DNA of 64,000 nucleotides from Pseudomonas chlororaphis subsp. aurantiaca (GTDB taxonomy: Bacteria; Pseudomonadota; Gammaproteobacteria; Pseudomonadales; Pseudomonadaceae), in assembly GCF_013466605.1 (NCBI RefSeq), contig NZ_CP059162.1, forward strand, positions 620,001 to 684,000, given 5' to 3'. Below the pieces are notes generated by a model. It did no database searches. It saw nothing but the letters and a program-made list of their open reading frames with translations, and was not told where the DNA came from. A program made the translations under genes and the position numbers. Each line of letters opens with the position of its first letter. Position 1 is the stretch's first letter. Below, one piece after another: positions 28,458-39,026 of the stretch.

Positions 28458-31064
28458 ATGGCCGATTGGCAGTCCCTCGATCCCGAGGCCGCTCGTGAAG
28501 CGGAAAAATATGAAAACCCTATCCCTAGCCGCGAATTGATCCTTCAGCACCTTGCTGATCGGGGTTCGCCTGCTAATCGCGAACAGTTGGTCGAAGAGTT
28601 TGGTCTGACCACAGAAGACCAGATCGAAGCCTTGCGTCGCCGCCTGCGCGCCATGGAGCGCGATGCTCAACTGATCTACACCCGTCGCGGCACTTATGCG
28701 CCGGTGGATAAGCTCGACCTGATCCTCGGCCGCATCAGCGGTCACCGTGACGGCTTCGGCTTCCTGGTCCCCGATGACGGCAGCGACGACCTGTTCATGA
28801 GCCCGGCGCAGATGCGCCTGGTGTTCGATGGCGACCGTGCGCTGGCCCGGGTTTCCGGCCTGGATCGCCGTGGTCGCCGTGAAGGCATGATCGTCGAAGT
28901 GGTGTCCCGTGCTCACGAGAGCATCGTCGGCCGTTACTTCGAAGAAGGCGGCATTGGTTTTGTGGTGGCGGACAACCCGAAGATCCAGCAGGAAGTGCTG
29001 GTGACCCCGGGCCGCAATGCCGGCGCCAAGATCGGCCAGTTCGTCGAGGTGAAGATCACTCACTGGCCGACTCCGCGCTTCCAGCCGCAAGGCGACGTGG
29101 TCGAGGTCGTGGGCAACTACATGGCCCCGGGCATGGAAATCGATGTTGCCTTGCGCACCTACGATATTCCTCACGTCTGGCCTGAGGCAGTGCTGAAGGA
29201 AGCCGGCAAGCTCAAGCCGGAAGTCGAAGAGAGGGACAAAGAGAAGCGCATCGACCTGCGCGATCTGCCGTTCGTCACCATCGACGGCGAAGATGCTCGC
29301 GACTTCGACGATGCGGTCTATTGCGAAGTCAAGCCTGGCAAGCTGCGCCTGTTCGGCGGTGGCTGGAAGCTGTACGTGGCGATTGCCGACGTTTCCAGCT
29401 ACGTGAAGATCGGGTCGGCGCTGGATGCCGAGGCTCAGGTGCGCGGCAACTCGGTGTACTTCCCCGAGCGCGTGGTGCCGATGCTGCCGGAGCAGCTGTC
29501 CAACGGCCTGTGCTCGCTGAACCCGAAAGTCGATCGTCTGGCCATGGTGTGCGAGATGACCATCTCCAAGTCCGGCGAGATGACCGACTACCAGTTCTAC
29601 GAAGCGGTGATCCACTCCAAGGCGCGCCTGACCTACAACAAGGTCAGCACTATCCTCGAGCAGCCGAAAACCAGCGAGGCCAAGCAACTGCGCGGCGAAT
29701 ACGCCGATGTCGTGCCGCACCTCAAGCAGCTTTATGCGCTGTACAAGGTGCTGCTCGGTGCCCGTCATGCCCGTGGCGCCATCGATTTCGAGACTCAGGA
29801 AACCCGGATTATCTTCGGTTCCGAGCGCAAGATCGCCGAAATTCGCCCAACTACCCGTAACGATGCGCACAAGCTGATCGAGGAATGCATGCTGGCGGCC
29901 AACGTGGCCACCGCCGAATTCCTCAAGAAGCACGAAATTCCTGCGCTCTATCGCGTCCACGACGGCCCGCCGCCAGAGCGCCTGGAAAAACTGCGTGCCT
30001 TCCTCGGCGAACTCGGCCTGTCCCTGCATAAAGGCAAGGACGGCCCGACGCCGAAGGACTACCAGGCATTGCTGGAAAGCATCAAGGATCGTCCGGACTT
30101 CCACCTGATCCAGACCGTGATGCTGCGTTCGTTGAGCCAGGCGGTGTACAGCGCTGACAATCAAGGCCACTTCGGCCTGAACTACGAAGCCTATACCCAC
30201 TTCACCTCGCCGATTCGCCGTTACCCGGACCTGCTGACGCACCGGGCGATTCGCAGTGTCATCCACTCCAAGCAGAACACCCCTCACGTACGTCGTGCCG
30301 GTGCGATGACCATTCCGAAGGCGCGCATCTATCCGTACGACGAGGCGGTTCTCGAGCAGCTTGGCGAGCAGTGCTCGATGAGCGAGCGGCGTGCCGACGA
30401 AGCGACCCGCGACGTGGTGAACTGGCTCAAGTGCGAGTACATGAAAGACCGCGTGGGTGAGTCGTTCCCGGGTGTGATCACCGCGGTGACCGGTTTTGGT
30501 CTGTTCGTCGAGCTGACCGATATCTATGTCGAAGGTCTGGTGCATGTCACGGCGCTGCCGGGCGATTACTACCACTTCGATCCTGTGCATCACCGCCTGG
30601 CGGGCGAGCGCACCGGTCGCAGCTTCCGCCTGGGTGACAGCGTGGAAGTGCGGGTCATGCGCGTCGATCTGGACGAGCGCAAGATCGACTTCGAGATGGC
30701 GGAAAAAACCATCAGCGCGCCGATCGGTCGCAAGAAGCGCGGCGCCGTCGATGTGCCTCCGGCCAAGACTGCTGCCGAGCCAGCTCCAGCCAAGGCCGGG
30801 CGTCGTGGTCCGGCCAAGGAGAAGCCAATCGAGGCCTATCGCTCCAGCGATGCCGCGGCGAAAAACGCCGAAGTACGCAAGAGCCGGGAAATGAAGCAGG
30901 CGTTGCTGGCCGAAGCCAAAAGCGGTGGTAAAGCGGCGTCTGGGGGAAAGTCCGGAAAGCCTGCGTCCAGCAAGCCGAGCAAACATCGTAAAGGTCCGCC
31001 GAAAGCGGGCGCAGGTCCTGCGGCGAAAAGCGGCGGAGCACGTAAACCCAAGGCCAAGTCATGA
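28458..31064 (+). CDS. rnr: Ribonuclease R
   Basis: Processive 3'-to-5' exoribonuclease that degrades structured RNA. The 868-residue protein has an N-terminal helix-turn-helix region and cold-shock OB domains, with GRISGHRDGFGFLVPDDGSD near residue 95. The RNB catalytic domain carries the four-Asp block TIDGEDARDFDDAVYCEV near 275, and an S1 domain contains GVITAVTGFGLFVELTDIYV. The C-terminal tail is Lys/Ala-rich and disordered (last ~130 residues), typical of RNase R rather than RNase II. It starts at ATG 28458 and overlaps rlmB by 4 bp. Confidence 0.97.
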   Translation: MADWQSLDPEAAREAEKYENPIPSRELILQHLADRGSPANREQLVEEFGLTTEDQIEALRRRLRAMERDAQLIYTRRGTYAPVDKLDLILGRISGHRDGFGFLVPDDGSDDLFMSPAQMRLVFDGDRALARVSGLDRRGRREGMIVEVVSRAHESIVGRYFEEGGIGFVVADNPKIQQEVLVTPGRNAGAKIGQFVEVKITHWPTPRFQPQGDVVEVVGNYMAPGMEIDVALRTYDIPHVWPEAVLKEAGKLKPEVEERDKEKRIDLRDLPFVTIDGEDARDFDDAVYCEVKPGKLRLFGGGWKLYVAIADVSSYVKIGSALDAEAQVRGNSVYFPERVVPMLPEQLSNGLCSLNPKVDRLAMVCEMTISKSGEMTDYQFYEAVIHSKARLTYNKVSTILEQPKTSEAKQLRGEYADVVPHLKQLYALYKVLLGARHARGAIDFETQETRIIFGSERKIAEIRPTTRNDAHKLIEECMLAANVATAEFLKKHEIPALYRVHDGPPPERLEKLRAFLGELGLSLHKGKDGPTPKDYQALLESIKDRPDFHLIQTVMLRSLSQAVYSADNQGHFGLNYEAYTHFTSPIRRYPDLLTHRAIRSVIHSKQNTPHVRRAGAMTIPKARIYPYDEAVLEQLGEQCSMSERRADEATRDVVNWLKCEYMKDRVGESFPGVITAVTGFGLFVELTDIYVEGLVHVTALPGDYYHFDPVHHRLAGERTGRSFRLGDSVEVRVMRVDLDERKIDFEMAEKTISAPIGRKKRGAVDVPPAKTAAEPAPAKAGRRGPAKEKPIEAYRSSDAAAKNAEVRKSREMKQALLAEAKSGGKAASGGKSGKPASSKPSKHRKGPPKAGAGPAAKSGGARKPKAKS

Positions 31065-31828
31065 GTCAGTTGGAAAAGATCTACGGCGTGCATGCTGTGG
31101 AAGCATTGCTGCGGCACCACCCCAAGCGCGTCAAGCAGATCTGGCTGGCCGAAGGCCGCAGCGATCCGCGCGTGCAGGTGCTGGTGGACCTGGCCGGGCA
31201 GAATCGCGTGGCGGTCGGCCAGGCCGAGCGTCGTGAAATGGATGCCTGGGTCGAGGGCGTTCACCAAGGCGTCGTGGCTGAAGTGAGCCCAAGCCAGGTC
31301 TGGGGCGAGGCGATGCTCGATGAGTTGCTCGACCGTACCGAGGGCGCGCCGCTGCTGCTCGTGCTGGACGGCGTGACCGACCCGCATAACCTCGGCGCCT
31401 GCCTGCGTACCGCCGATGCGGCTGGTGCGCTGGCGGTGCTGGTGCCGAAAGACAAATCGGCGACCCTGACCCCGACCGTGCGTAAAGTGGCGTGCGGCGC
31501 CGCGGAAGTGATTCCGCTGGTGGCCGTGACCAACCTCGCGCGCACCCTGGAAAAGCTCCAACAGCGCGGCCTGTGGGTTGTCGGCACCGCTGGCGAAGCC
31601 GAACAGGAGCTGTATGACCAGGACCTGACCGGGCCGACCATCCTGATCATGGGCGCCGAAGGCAAGGGTATGCGTCGCCTCACCCGTGAGCATTGCGACT
31701 TCCTGGTGCGCCTGCCGATGGCCGGTAGTGTCAGCAGTCTCAATGTCTCGGTGGCTACCGGCGTATGCCTGTTCGAAGCCACGCGCCAGCGTGCGGCCAA
31801 GGCCAAGAGCGCAGCCAGGAAGGCCTGA
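31061..31828 (+). CDS. rlmB: 23S rRNA (guanosine-2'-O-)-methyltransferase RlmB
   Basis: SpoU/SPOUT-family enzyme that methylates the ribose of G2251 in 23S rRNA (E. coli numbering). The 255-residue protein has an N-terminal L30e-like substrate-binding domain. The SPOUT domain has the three conserved motifs: NLGACLRTADAAG, IMGAEGKGM, and LPMAGSVSSLNVSVATGV, which forms the knot and the SAM site. Its ATG overlaps the rnr stop, as in E. coli. Confidence 0.96.
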   Translation: MSQLEKIYGVHAVEALLRHHPKRVKQIWLAEGRSDPRVQVLVDLAGQNRVAVGQAERREMDAWVEGVHQGVVAEVSPSQVWGEAMLDELLDRTEGAPLLLVLDGVTDPHNLGACLRTADAAGALAVLVPKDKSATLTPTVRKVACGAAEVIPLVAVTNLARTLEKLQQRGLWVVGTAGEAEQELYDQDLTGPTILIMGAEGKGMRRLTREHCDFLVRLPMAGSVSSLNVSVATGVCLFEATRQRAAKAKSAARKA

Positions 31829-31843
31829 GTTTCTTCCCTCCTA

Positions 31844-31875
31844 TGCAGGTGCGAGCTTGCTCGCGATAGCGGCCC
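31844..31875. repeat. Single REP element
   Basis: One degenerate REP core (GTGCGAGCTTGCTCGCGATAG) downstream of rlmB. It is shorter than the paired copies elsewhere in the window. Confidence 0.6.
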
Positions 31876-32057
31876 GGCTGAGGTGCTGCAATCGTGAGCA
31901 GGCCCCTCCGGCAGGTTTGGCGTGCCCTGGCGCCCAATTGTTCAAATAATCACCAATTGTCTTGCGCCGCTGTGGCCCCTTCTCTACAATTGCGCCCCTT
32001 GCCGTTGCGGCAGGCGCATATGTGCCTATCTCTGGCAAGACACACAAGTGTCATTCA

Positions 32058-32104
32058 CTCCTTGTCTGACCGCTTTTGAGCGGCAGGCTACAACCCGTAA
32101 GGAG
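32058..32104 (+). promoter_or_regulatory. Predicted structured leader of rpsF (S6:S18 autoregulation candidate)
   Basis: CTCCTT (32058-32063) can pair with AAGGAG (32099-32104), the Shine-Dalgarno of rpsF. Inside this arm sits a second hairpin, CCGCT / AGCGG (32070-32083), preceded by unpaired GTCTGA. A stem that buries the ribosome site next to a CCG-containing inner hairpin fits the S6:S18-binding leader known from other bacteria. Assignment to that family is inferred. Confidence 0.55.
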
Positions 32105-32109
32105 CATTC

Positions 32110-32535
32110 ATGCGTCATTACGAAATCATCTTTCTGGTCCACCCTGACCAGAGCGAGCAAGTCGGCGGCATGGTTGAGCGTTACACCAAGCTGATCGAAG
32201 AAGACGGCGGCAAAATCCACCGTCTGGAAGACTGGGGCCGTCGTCAACTGGCCTACGCAATCAACAATGTTCACAAGGCTCACTACGTGATGCTGAACGT
32301 TGAGTGCACCGGTAAAGCCCTGGCTGAGCTGGAAGACAACTTCCGTTACAACGATGCTGTGATCCGTAACCTGGTCATCCGTCGCGAAGAAGCCATCACT
32401 GGCCAATCCGAGATGCTCAAGGCTGAAGAGAACCGCAGTGAGCGCCGTGAGCGTCGCGACCGTCCTGAGCATTCTGACAGCGCCGATGGCGATGACAGCG
32501 ATAACAGCGACGCCAGCGATAACGCTGACGAGTAA
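32110..32535 (+). CDS. rpsF: 30S ribosomal protein S6
   Basis: Primary partner of S18 on the platform of the small subunit. The 141-residue protein begins [20 protein letters not shown] and contains [20 protein letters not shown], the standard S6 core. The C-terminal 40 residues are an Asp/Ser-rich acidic tail, a site where pseudomonads add glutamates through RimK. It is the first gene of the rpsF-rpsR-(DUF2232)-rplI cluster. The strong AAGGAG site is predicted to be masked by a leader stem. Confidence 0.98.
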   Translation: MRHYEIIFLVHPDQSEQVGGMVERYTKLIEEDGGKIHRLEDWGRRQLAYAINNVHKAHYVMLNVECTGKALAELEDNFRYNDAVIRNLVIRREEAITGQSEMLKAEENRSERRERRDRPEHSDSADGDDSDNSDASDNADE

Positions 32536-32563
32536 TCCACGGACCTTTTGAGGAGCCAATTAC

Positions 32564-32794
32564 ATGGCACGTTTCTTCCGTCGTCGTAAATTCTGCCGCT
32601 TCACCGCTGAAGACGTGAAAGAGATCGATTACAAAGATCTCAACACCCTGAAAGCCTACGTATCCGAGACCGGCAAAATCGTTCCAAGCCGTATCACCGG
32701 TACCAAAGCTCGTTATCAGCGTCAGCTGGCCACCGCTATCAAGCGCGCCCGCTTCCTGGCCCTGCTGGCCTACACCGACAGCCACGGCCGCTGA
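32564..32794 (+). CDS. rpsR: 30S ribosomal protein S18
   Basis: The 76-residue, basic protein of the 30S platform binds 16S rRNA as a heterodimer with S6. It begins [20 protein letters not shown] and contains [20 protein letters not shown] and the C-terminal [16 protein letters not shown], all typical. It lies 28 bp after rpsF with a GAGGAG site. S6 and S18 together are the expected repressor complex of this operon. Confidence 0.98.
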
Positions 32795-32830
32795 GACCGG
32801 GCAGTCGACAAGTAGTAAGGGATTGAATGC

Positions 32831-33730
32831 ATGCGCGCCTTAGCTGAGTTCATCATGCGCGGCCGTGTGCAGGCCACTCTGGTAGTGGCCGGATGTGCGG
32901 CATTGCCGTTGTTGTATTGGTTGGGTGCTGCTGCGGGAAGCCTGGTGCTCCTGCGGCGCGGTTTGAGCGACGCCCTTGGTGTCCTCGCCCTGGGATTGCT
33001 GCCGGCATTGTTCTGGTGGCTGTATTCCGGTGATCCACGCGCACTCATGGTGCTGCTTGGGTCTTCGGGCCTTGCGTTGGTTTTGCGCGCAAGCGAATCC
33101 TGGAACCGTGTGCTGCTGGTCAGCATAGCGCTGGGCCTGGTGTTTGCTGGAGTGCTGGGTGTGGCTTACCGCCCCCAGATCGAGATGCTCTCGCAGGAGT
33201 TGGTAAAAATCCTGCCGTTGGCCCTCGGTGATCTCTACCAGCAGTTGTCGGTTGAAGAGCGGGCTCGTCTTGCCTCACTGATTGCACCGGTCCTGACCGG
33301 CCTGATAGCGGCTTTGTTGCAGGTCGTCAGTGTGCTTAGCCTGATTGTCGGGCGCTACTGGCAGGCGTTGTTGTACAACCCGGGTGGTTTTGGGCGCGAG
33401 TTTCGCGCGATCAAGCTCCCGCTGGGACTGGCGATGTTGCTGCTGGCCTGCATGCTGCTGGGACCGAATCTAGGTCCACAGATGGCGATGTTGACGCCGT
33501 TGTGCAGCGTACCGCTGGTATTCGCCGGGCTGGCCCTGATTCACGGGCTGGTGGCGCAAGGGCGACTGGCCAGGTTCTGGCTGGTGGGGTTGTACGTAAC
33601 GCTGTTGCTGTTTATGCAGCTGATCTATCCGTTGCTCGTGGTGTTGGCCATAGTCGACAGCCTGATTGATTTTCGCGGTCGTTCGGCGCCGAAAGACGCT
33701 GATAACGGCTCTGCGAACGGTGAAGGTTAA
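32831..33730 (+). CDS. DUF2232 membrane protein in the S18-L9 operon
   Basis: A 299-residue integral membrane protein with about eight hydrophobic segments and a charged cytoplasmic end (FRGRSAPKDADNGSANGEG). Its position between rpsR and rplI is conserved in many pseudomonads, and the size and topology fit the DUF2232 (YybS-like) family. The biochemical role is unknown. It starts at ATG 32831 and rplI follows after 21 bp, so it is almost certainly part of the ribosomal transcript. Confidence 0.8.
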   Translation: MRALAEFIMRGRVQATLVVAGCAALPLLYWLGAAAGSLVLLRRGLSDALGVLALGLLPALFWWLYSGDPRALMVLLGSSGLALVLRASESWNRVLLVSIALGLVFAGVLGVAYRPQIEMLSQELVKILPLALGDLYQQLSVEERARLASLIAPVLTGLIAALLQVVSVLSLIVGRYWQALLYNPGGFGREFRAIKLPLGLAMLLLACMLLGPNLGPQMAMLTPLCSVPLVFAGLALIHGLVAQGRLARFWLVGLYVTLLLFMQLIYPLLVVLAIVDSLIDFRGRSAPKDADNGSANGEG

Positions 33731-33751
33731 AAGTTAAGAGGTTATTACCAA

Positions 33752-34198
33752 ATGGAACTGATCCTGCTGGAAAAAATCGCCAACCTGGGCAACCTGGGCG
33801 ATAAGGTAAACGTTAAGGCTGGTTACGGCCGTAACTACCTGCTGCCTTTCGGCAAAGCCACCGCTGCTACCGCTGCCAACCTGGCTGCGTTCGAAGCGCG
33901 TCGTGCCGAGCTGGAAAAACTGGCTGCAGAGAAAAAGGCTTCTGCCGAAACTCGCGCTGCCCAACTGGCTGAGCTGGAAGTGACTATCACTGCCACCGCT
34001 GGTGACGAAGGCAAGCTGTTCGGTTCGATCGGCACCCACGACATCGCTGATGCACTGACCGCCTCCGGCGTTGAAGTGGCAAAAAGCGAAGTTCGTCTGC
34101 CGAACGGCACCATCCGCAACGTAGGTGAATTCGACGTAGCCGTGCACCTGCACGCCGAAGTTGAAGCCACCGTACGCGTTGTCGTGGTAGCAGCTTAA
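33752..34198 (+). CDS. rplI: 50S ribosomal protein L9
   Basis: Binds 23S rRNA near the L1 stalk and has a long helix linking two globular domains. The 148-residue protein starts [19 protein letters not shown], contains the signature [13 protein letters not shown], and has the helix-linker [20 protein letters not shown]. The C-terminal domain includes [16 protein letters not shown]. It is the last gene of the ribosomal operon and is followed by a strong terminator. Confidence 0.98.
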   Translation: MELILLEKIANLGNLGDKVNVKAGYGRNYLLPFGKATAATAANLAAFEARRAELEKLAAEKKASAETRAAQLAELEVTITATAGDEGKLFGSIGTHDIADALTASGVEVAKSEVRLPNGTIRNVGEFDVAVHLHAEVEATVRVVVVAA

Positions 34199-34243
34199 GC
34201 AGTACTTGTCGGCTGGCACCCTCGGGAGCTAGCCGGTAACATC

Positions 34244-34280
34244 GGGCACGATCCTGTTTACAGGTCGTGCCCTTTGTCTT
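34244..34280 (+). terminator. Terminator after rplI
   Basis: A long stem GGGCACGA-CCTG / CAGG-TCGTGCCC with a TTTA loop is followed by TTTGTCTTT. It ends the rpsF-rplI operon before dnaB. Confidence 0.85.
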
Positions 34281-34331
34281 TCTGTACCCTCAGTTTTTCA
34301 ACCCCTGCTTTTCCTAAAAAACCAAGTGGCC

Positions 34332-35729
34332 ATGAACGATATCTCCGCTCCCGAGCAATACGATCTGCAAACCGCTGCCCTGAAGGTGCCGCCACATTCC
34401 ATCGAGGCCGAACAGGCTGTGCTCGGTGGTCTGATGCTGGACAACAACGCCTGGGAGCGGGTGCTCGATCAAGTCTCCGACGGCGACTTCTATCGACATG
34501 ACCACCGGTTGATCTTCCGTGCGATCGCCAAACTGGCCGATCAGAACATGCCGATCGACGTCGTGACCCTGTCCGAGCAACTGGACAAGGAAGGCCAGAC
34601 GTCCCAGGTCGGTGGCCTGGGTTACCTGGGCGAACTGGCGAAGAACACGCCGTCGGTGGCCAACATCAAGGCCTATGCGCAGATCGTTCGCCAGCGCGCC
34701 ACCCTGCGCCAACTGATCGGCATCAGCACCGAGATCGCCGACAGCGCCTTCAACCCCGAAGGCCGCACCGCCGAAGAGATCCTCGACGAAGCCGAACGGC
34801 AAATCTTCCAGATCGCCGAGGCGCGTCCGAAGACCGGCGGCCCGGTGGGCGTCAACGAGTTGCTGACCAAGGCCATCGATCGTATCGACACCCTGTTCAA
34901 CACCGACAACTCCATCACCGGCCTGTCCACCGGCTACACCGACCTCGACGAGAAGACCAGCGGCCTGCAGCCAGCCGACCTGATCATCGTCGCCGGCCGT
35001 CCATCCATGGGTAAGACCACCTTTGCCATGAACCTGGTGGAAAACGCCGTGCTGCGCAGCGACAAGGCGGTGCTGGTGTACTCCCTCGAGATGCCAGGCG
35101 AATCGCTGATCATGCGTATGCTGTCGTCCCTCGGCCGTATCGACCAGACCAAGGTGCGTTCCGGCCAGCTGGAAGACGACGACTGGCCGCGCCTGACCTC
35201 GGCGGTCAACCTGCTCAACGACCGCAAGCTGTTCATCGACGACACCGCCGGTATCAGCCCCTCGGAAATGCGTGCGCGGACCCGCCGCCTGGTGCGTGAG
35301 CACGGCGACATCGCCCTGATCATGATCGACTACCTGCAGCTGATGCAGATCCCGGGTTCCAGCGGTGACAACCGGACCAACGAGATTTCCGAGATCTCCC
35401 GTTCCCTCAAGGCCCTGGCCAAGGAATTCAACTGCCCGGTGGTGGCCCTGTCCCAGCTCAACCGCTCCCTCGAGCAGCGCCCGAACAAGCGCCCGGTGAA
35501 CTCCGACTTGCGGGAATCCGGAGCGATCGAGCAGGACGCCGACGTCATCATGTTCGTGTACCGGGACGAGGTGTATCACCCCGAGACCGAGCACAAGGGC
35601 ATTGCCGAGATCATTATCGGCAAGCAGCGGAACGGCCCGATCGGCTTTATCCGCCTGGCGTTCATCGGCAAGTACACCCGCTTCGAGAACCTCGCGCCGG
35701 GCAGCTACAACTTCGACGACGACGAGTAA
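34332..35729 (+). CDS. dnaB: Replicative DNA helicase DnaB
   Basis: Hexameric helicase at the replication fork. The 465-residue protein has the N-terminal DnaB domain (PPHSIEAEQAVLGGLMLDNN) and a RecA-like ATPase with Walker A GRPSMGKTTFAMNL. The Walker B block is IALIMIDYLQLM and the C-terminal arginine-finger region is KQRNGPIGFIRL. The start is placed at ATG 34332; a GTG two codons upstream is possible. No intein is present. It lies downstream of the ribosomal operon, as in other pseudomonads. Confidence 0.97.
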   Translation: MNDISAPEQYDLQTAALKVPPHSIEAEQAVLGGLMLDNNAWERVLDQVSDGDFYRHDHRLIFRAIAKLADQNMPIDVVTLSEQLDKEGQTSQVGGLGYLGELAKNTPSVANIKAYAQIVRQRATLRQLIGISTEIADSAFNPEGRTAEEILDEAERQIFQIAEARPKTGGPVGVNELLTKAIDRIDTLFNTDNSITGLSTGYTDLDEKTSGLQPADLIIVAGRPSMGKTTFAMNLVENAVLRSDKAVLVYSLEMPGESLIMRMLSSLGRIDQTKVRSGQLEDDDWPRLTSAVNLLNDRKLFIDDTAGISPSEMRARTRRLVREHGDIALIMIDYLQLMQIPGSSGDNRTNEISEISRSLKALAKEFNCPVVALSQLNRSLEQRPNKRPVNSDLRESGAIEQDADVIMFVYRDEVYHPETEHKGIAEIIIGKQRNGPIGFIRLAFIGKYTRFENLAPGSYNFDDDE

Positions 35730-35742
35730 GGCCCGACCTCCC

Positions 35743-35802
35743 GATCGCAGGCAAGCCTCCAAGGTCATCGTGTTCCTGTGGAGCGAGGCTTGCCCGCGAT
35801 AA
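35743..35802. repeat. REP pair downstream of dnaB
   Basis: Inverted REP cores (GATCGCAGGCAAGCCTCC and GAGCGAGGCTTGCCCGCGAT) with a 20-bp spacer. It probably also forms the 3' end structure of the dnaB message. Confidence 0.8.
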
Positions 35803-35850
35803 GCGCCTCACCGATTTCCGACCATGGCCGTCGGAATTGGTCATTTTTTG

Positions 35851-35859
35851 TGCTATATT
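35851..35859 (+). promoter_or_regulatory. Extended -10 promoter for the ygiQ-family gene
   Basis: TGCTATATT (extended TGn plus TATATT) lies about 65 bp upstream of the start. The -35 region 17 bp upstream is weak, which fits an extended -10 promoter. Confidence 0.5.
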
Positions 35860-35922
35860 CCGCGCCCGCGAATTTCTCTGTAAATAAACGCACCCTTATC
35901 TACACCTATACCGGTCATCGAC

Positions 35923-38223
<2,301 letters not shown>

Positions 38224-38240
38224 GGCAGCTGCTGTACAGA

Positions 38241-38270
38241 CACAACGCCAACCCCAGGGTTGGCGTTGTG
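38241..38270 (+). terminator. Perfect 13-bp hairpin after the ygiQ-family gene
   Basis: CACAACGCCAACC / GGTTGGCGTTGTG is a perfect inverted repeat with a 4-nt loop (CCAG), 17 bp after the stop codon. It lacks a T-run, so it may stabilise the mRNA end rather than terminate on its own. Confidence 0.6.
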
Positions 38271-38334
38271 CATTTCGCCGTTCGGGTTTGTTAAGGTGCG
38301 CCCCAGTATTGGCATCGACTCAAGGAAGAGCAGC

Positions 38335-38853
38335 GTGTTACGTCGCAGGAAAACCCCGCAACAACAGCAGATCGAAGACAAGCTGCTGCGTCTCAAGACC
38401 GCCGAATGGCTCGCCTGGCAGCCCTATGTGCGGCGCTTTGGGGCGATTCATATCGCGGTGATGATGACGACGATCTTCAGCGTCTCGCTGACCGCCGCGC
38501 AGGTGCCCCATCTGTATTTTCCCCGGGACTTCCAGGTCGCCAACTACGCCGCGATGGCCATGCTGGGCGTTGGCCTGCTGATGAGCCTGTGTTTCCTGCT
38601 GGTGATCCGTGGCTACCCGCGTGGCGCCTGGGCCTTGTTCGGCGCATTGGTGTTCTGCCTGGCGTGTGCGCTGCTTGTCCTGCTGGATTCCCGCCAGCGC
38701 TTCTTTCCGGCCTTTGTCCTGTGCATCCCCCTGACCGGCCTGTACCTGATGAGCACCCGGCGCTACCAGCGCGGGCTCAAGGTGCTGCAAGTGGCGGCGC
38801 GCAAACGCCGGCGTTTGCAGCAACTGGAAGCCGGCCTGAAGCGGGTGCGCTGA
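38335..38853 (+). CDS. Small four-span membrane protein of unknown function
   Basis: A 172-residue protein that I do not recognise. It has a basic, Gln-rich N-terminus (MLRRRKTPQQQQIEDKLLRL), about four hydrophobic segments between residues 40 and 140, and a strongly basic C-terminus (AARKRRRLQQLEAGLKRVR). This suggests both ends are in the cytoplasm. The start is GTG 38335, with AAGGAAG just upstream; an open frame extends 25 codons further without a ribosome site. It lies between the ygiQ-family gene and the sigma-54-type promoter of the transglutaminase operon and is not obviously part of either. Confidence 0.7.
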   Translation: MLRRRKTPQQQQIEDKLLRLKTAEWLAWQPYVRRFGAIHIAVMMTTIFSVSLTAAQVPHLYFPRDFQVANYAAMAMLGVGLLMSLCFLLVIRGYPRGAWALFGALVFCLACALLVLLDSRQRFFPAFVLCIPLTGLYLMSTRRYQRGLKVLQVAARKRRRLQQLEAGLKRVR

Positions 38854-38914
38854 CCGCCGGTTACATCCTGTCGCCACATTTATGTGCAACCCTGCGCACG
38901 CCAAAGCACGCGCC

Positions 38915-38929
38915 GCTCGCTTTTGGTGC
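38915..38929 (+). promoter_or_regulatory. NtrC-like half-conserved site upstream of the transglutaminase operon
   Basis: GCTC-N7-GTGC resembles the NtrC core GCAC-N7-GTGC with one mismatch and lies about 50 bp upstream of the -24 element. A second palindrome, GTGC-N8-GCAC, lies at 38884-38899. These are weak, hand-found matches to an enhancer site. Confidence 0.3.
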
Positions 38930-38973
38930 TGTACTGCCTACAGCAGTTGGGGAAAGCGCCGGGACGGGTGCCC

Positions 38974-38989
38974 TGGCATAAGTCTTGCG
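38974..38989 (+). promoter_or_regulatory. Sigma-54 (-24/-12) promoter of the transglutaminase/ATP-grasp operon
   Basis: TGGCATAAGTCTTGCG matches the consensus TGGCAY-N5-TTGCW well, with GG and GC exactly 10 bases apart. The predicted transcription start is near 39000, leaving a leader of about 27 nt that contains the AGGAGG ribosome site. Confidence 0.75.
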
Positions 38990-39026
38990 CGCTCTCGTGT
39001 ACGTCCAGGTCCGCAGGAGGCACGCC

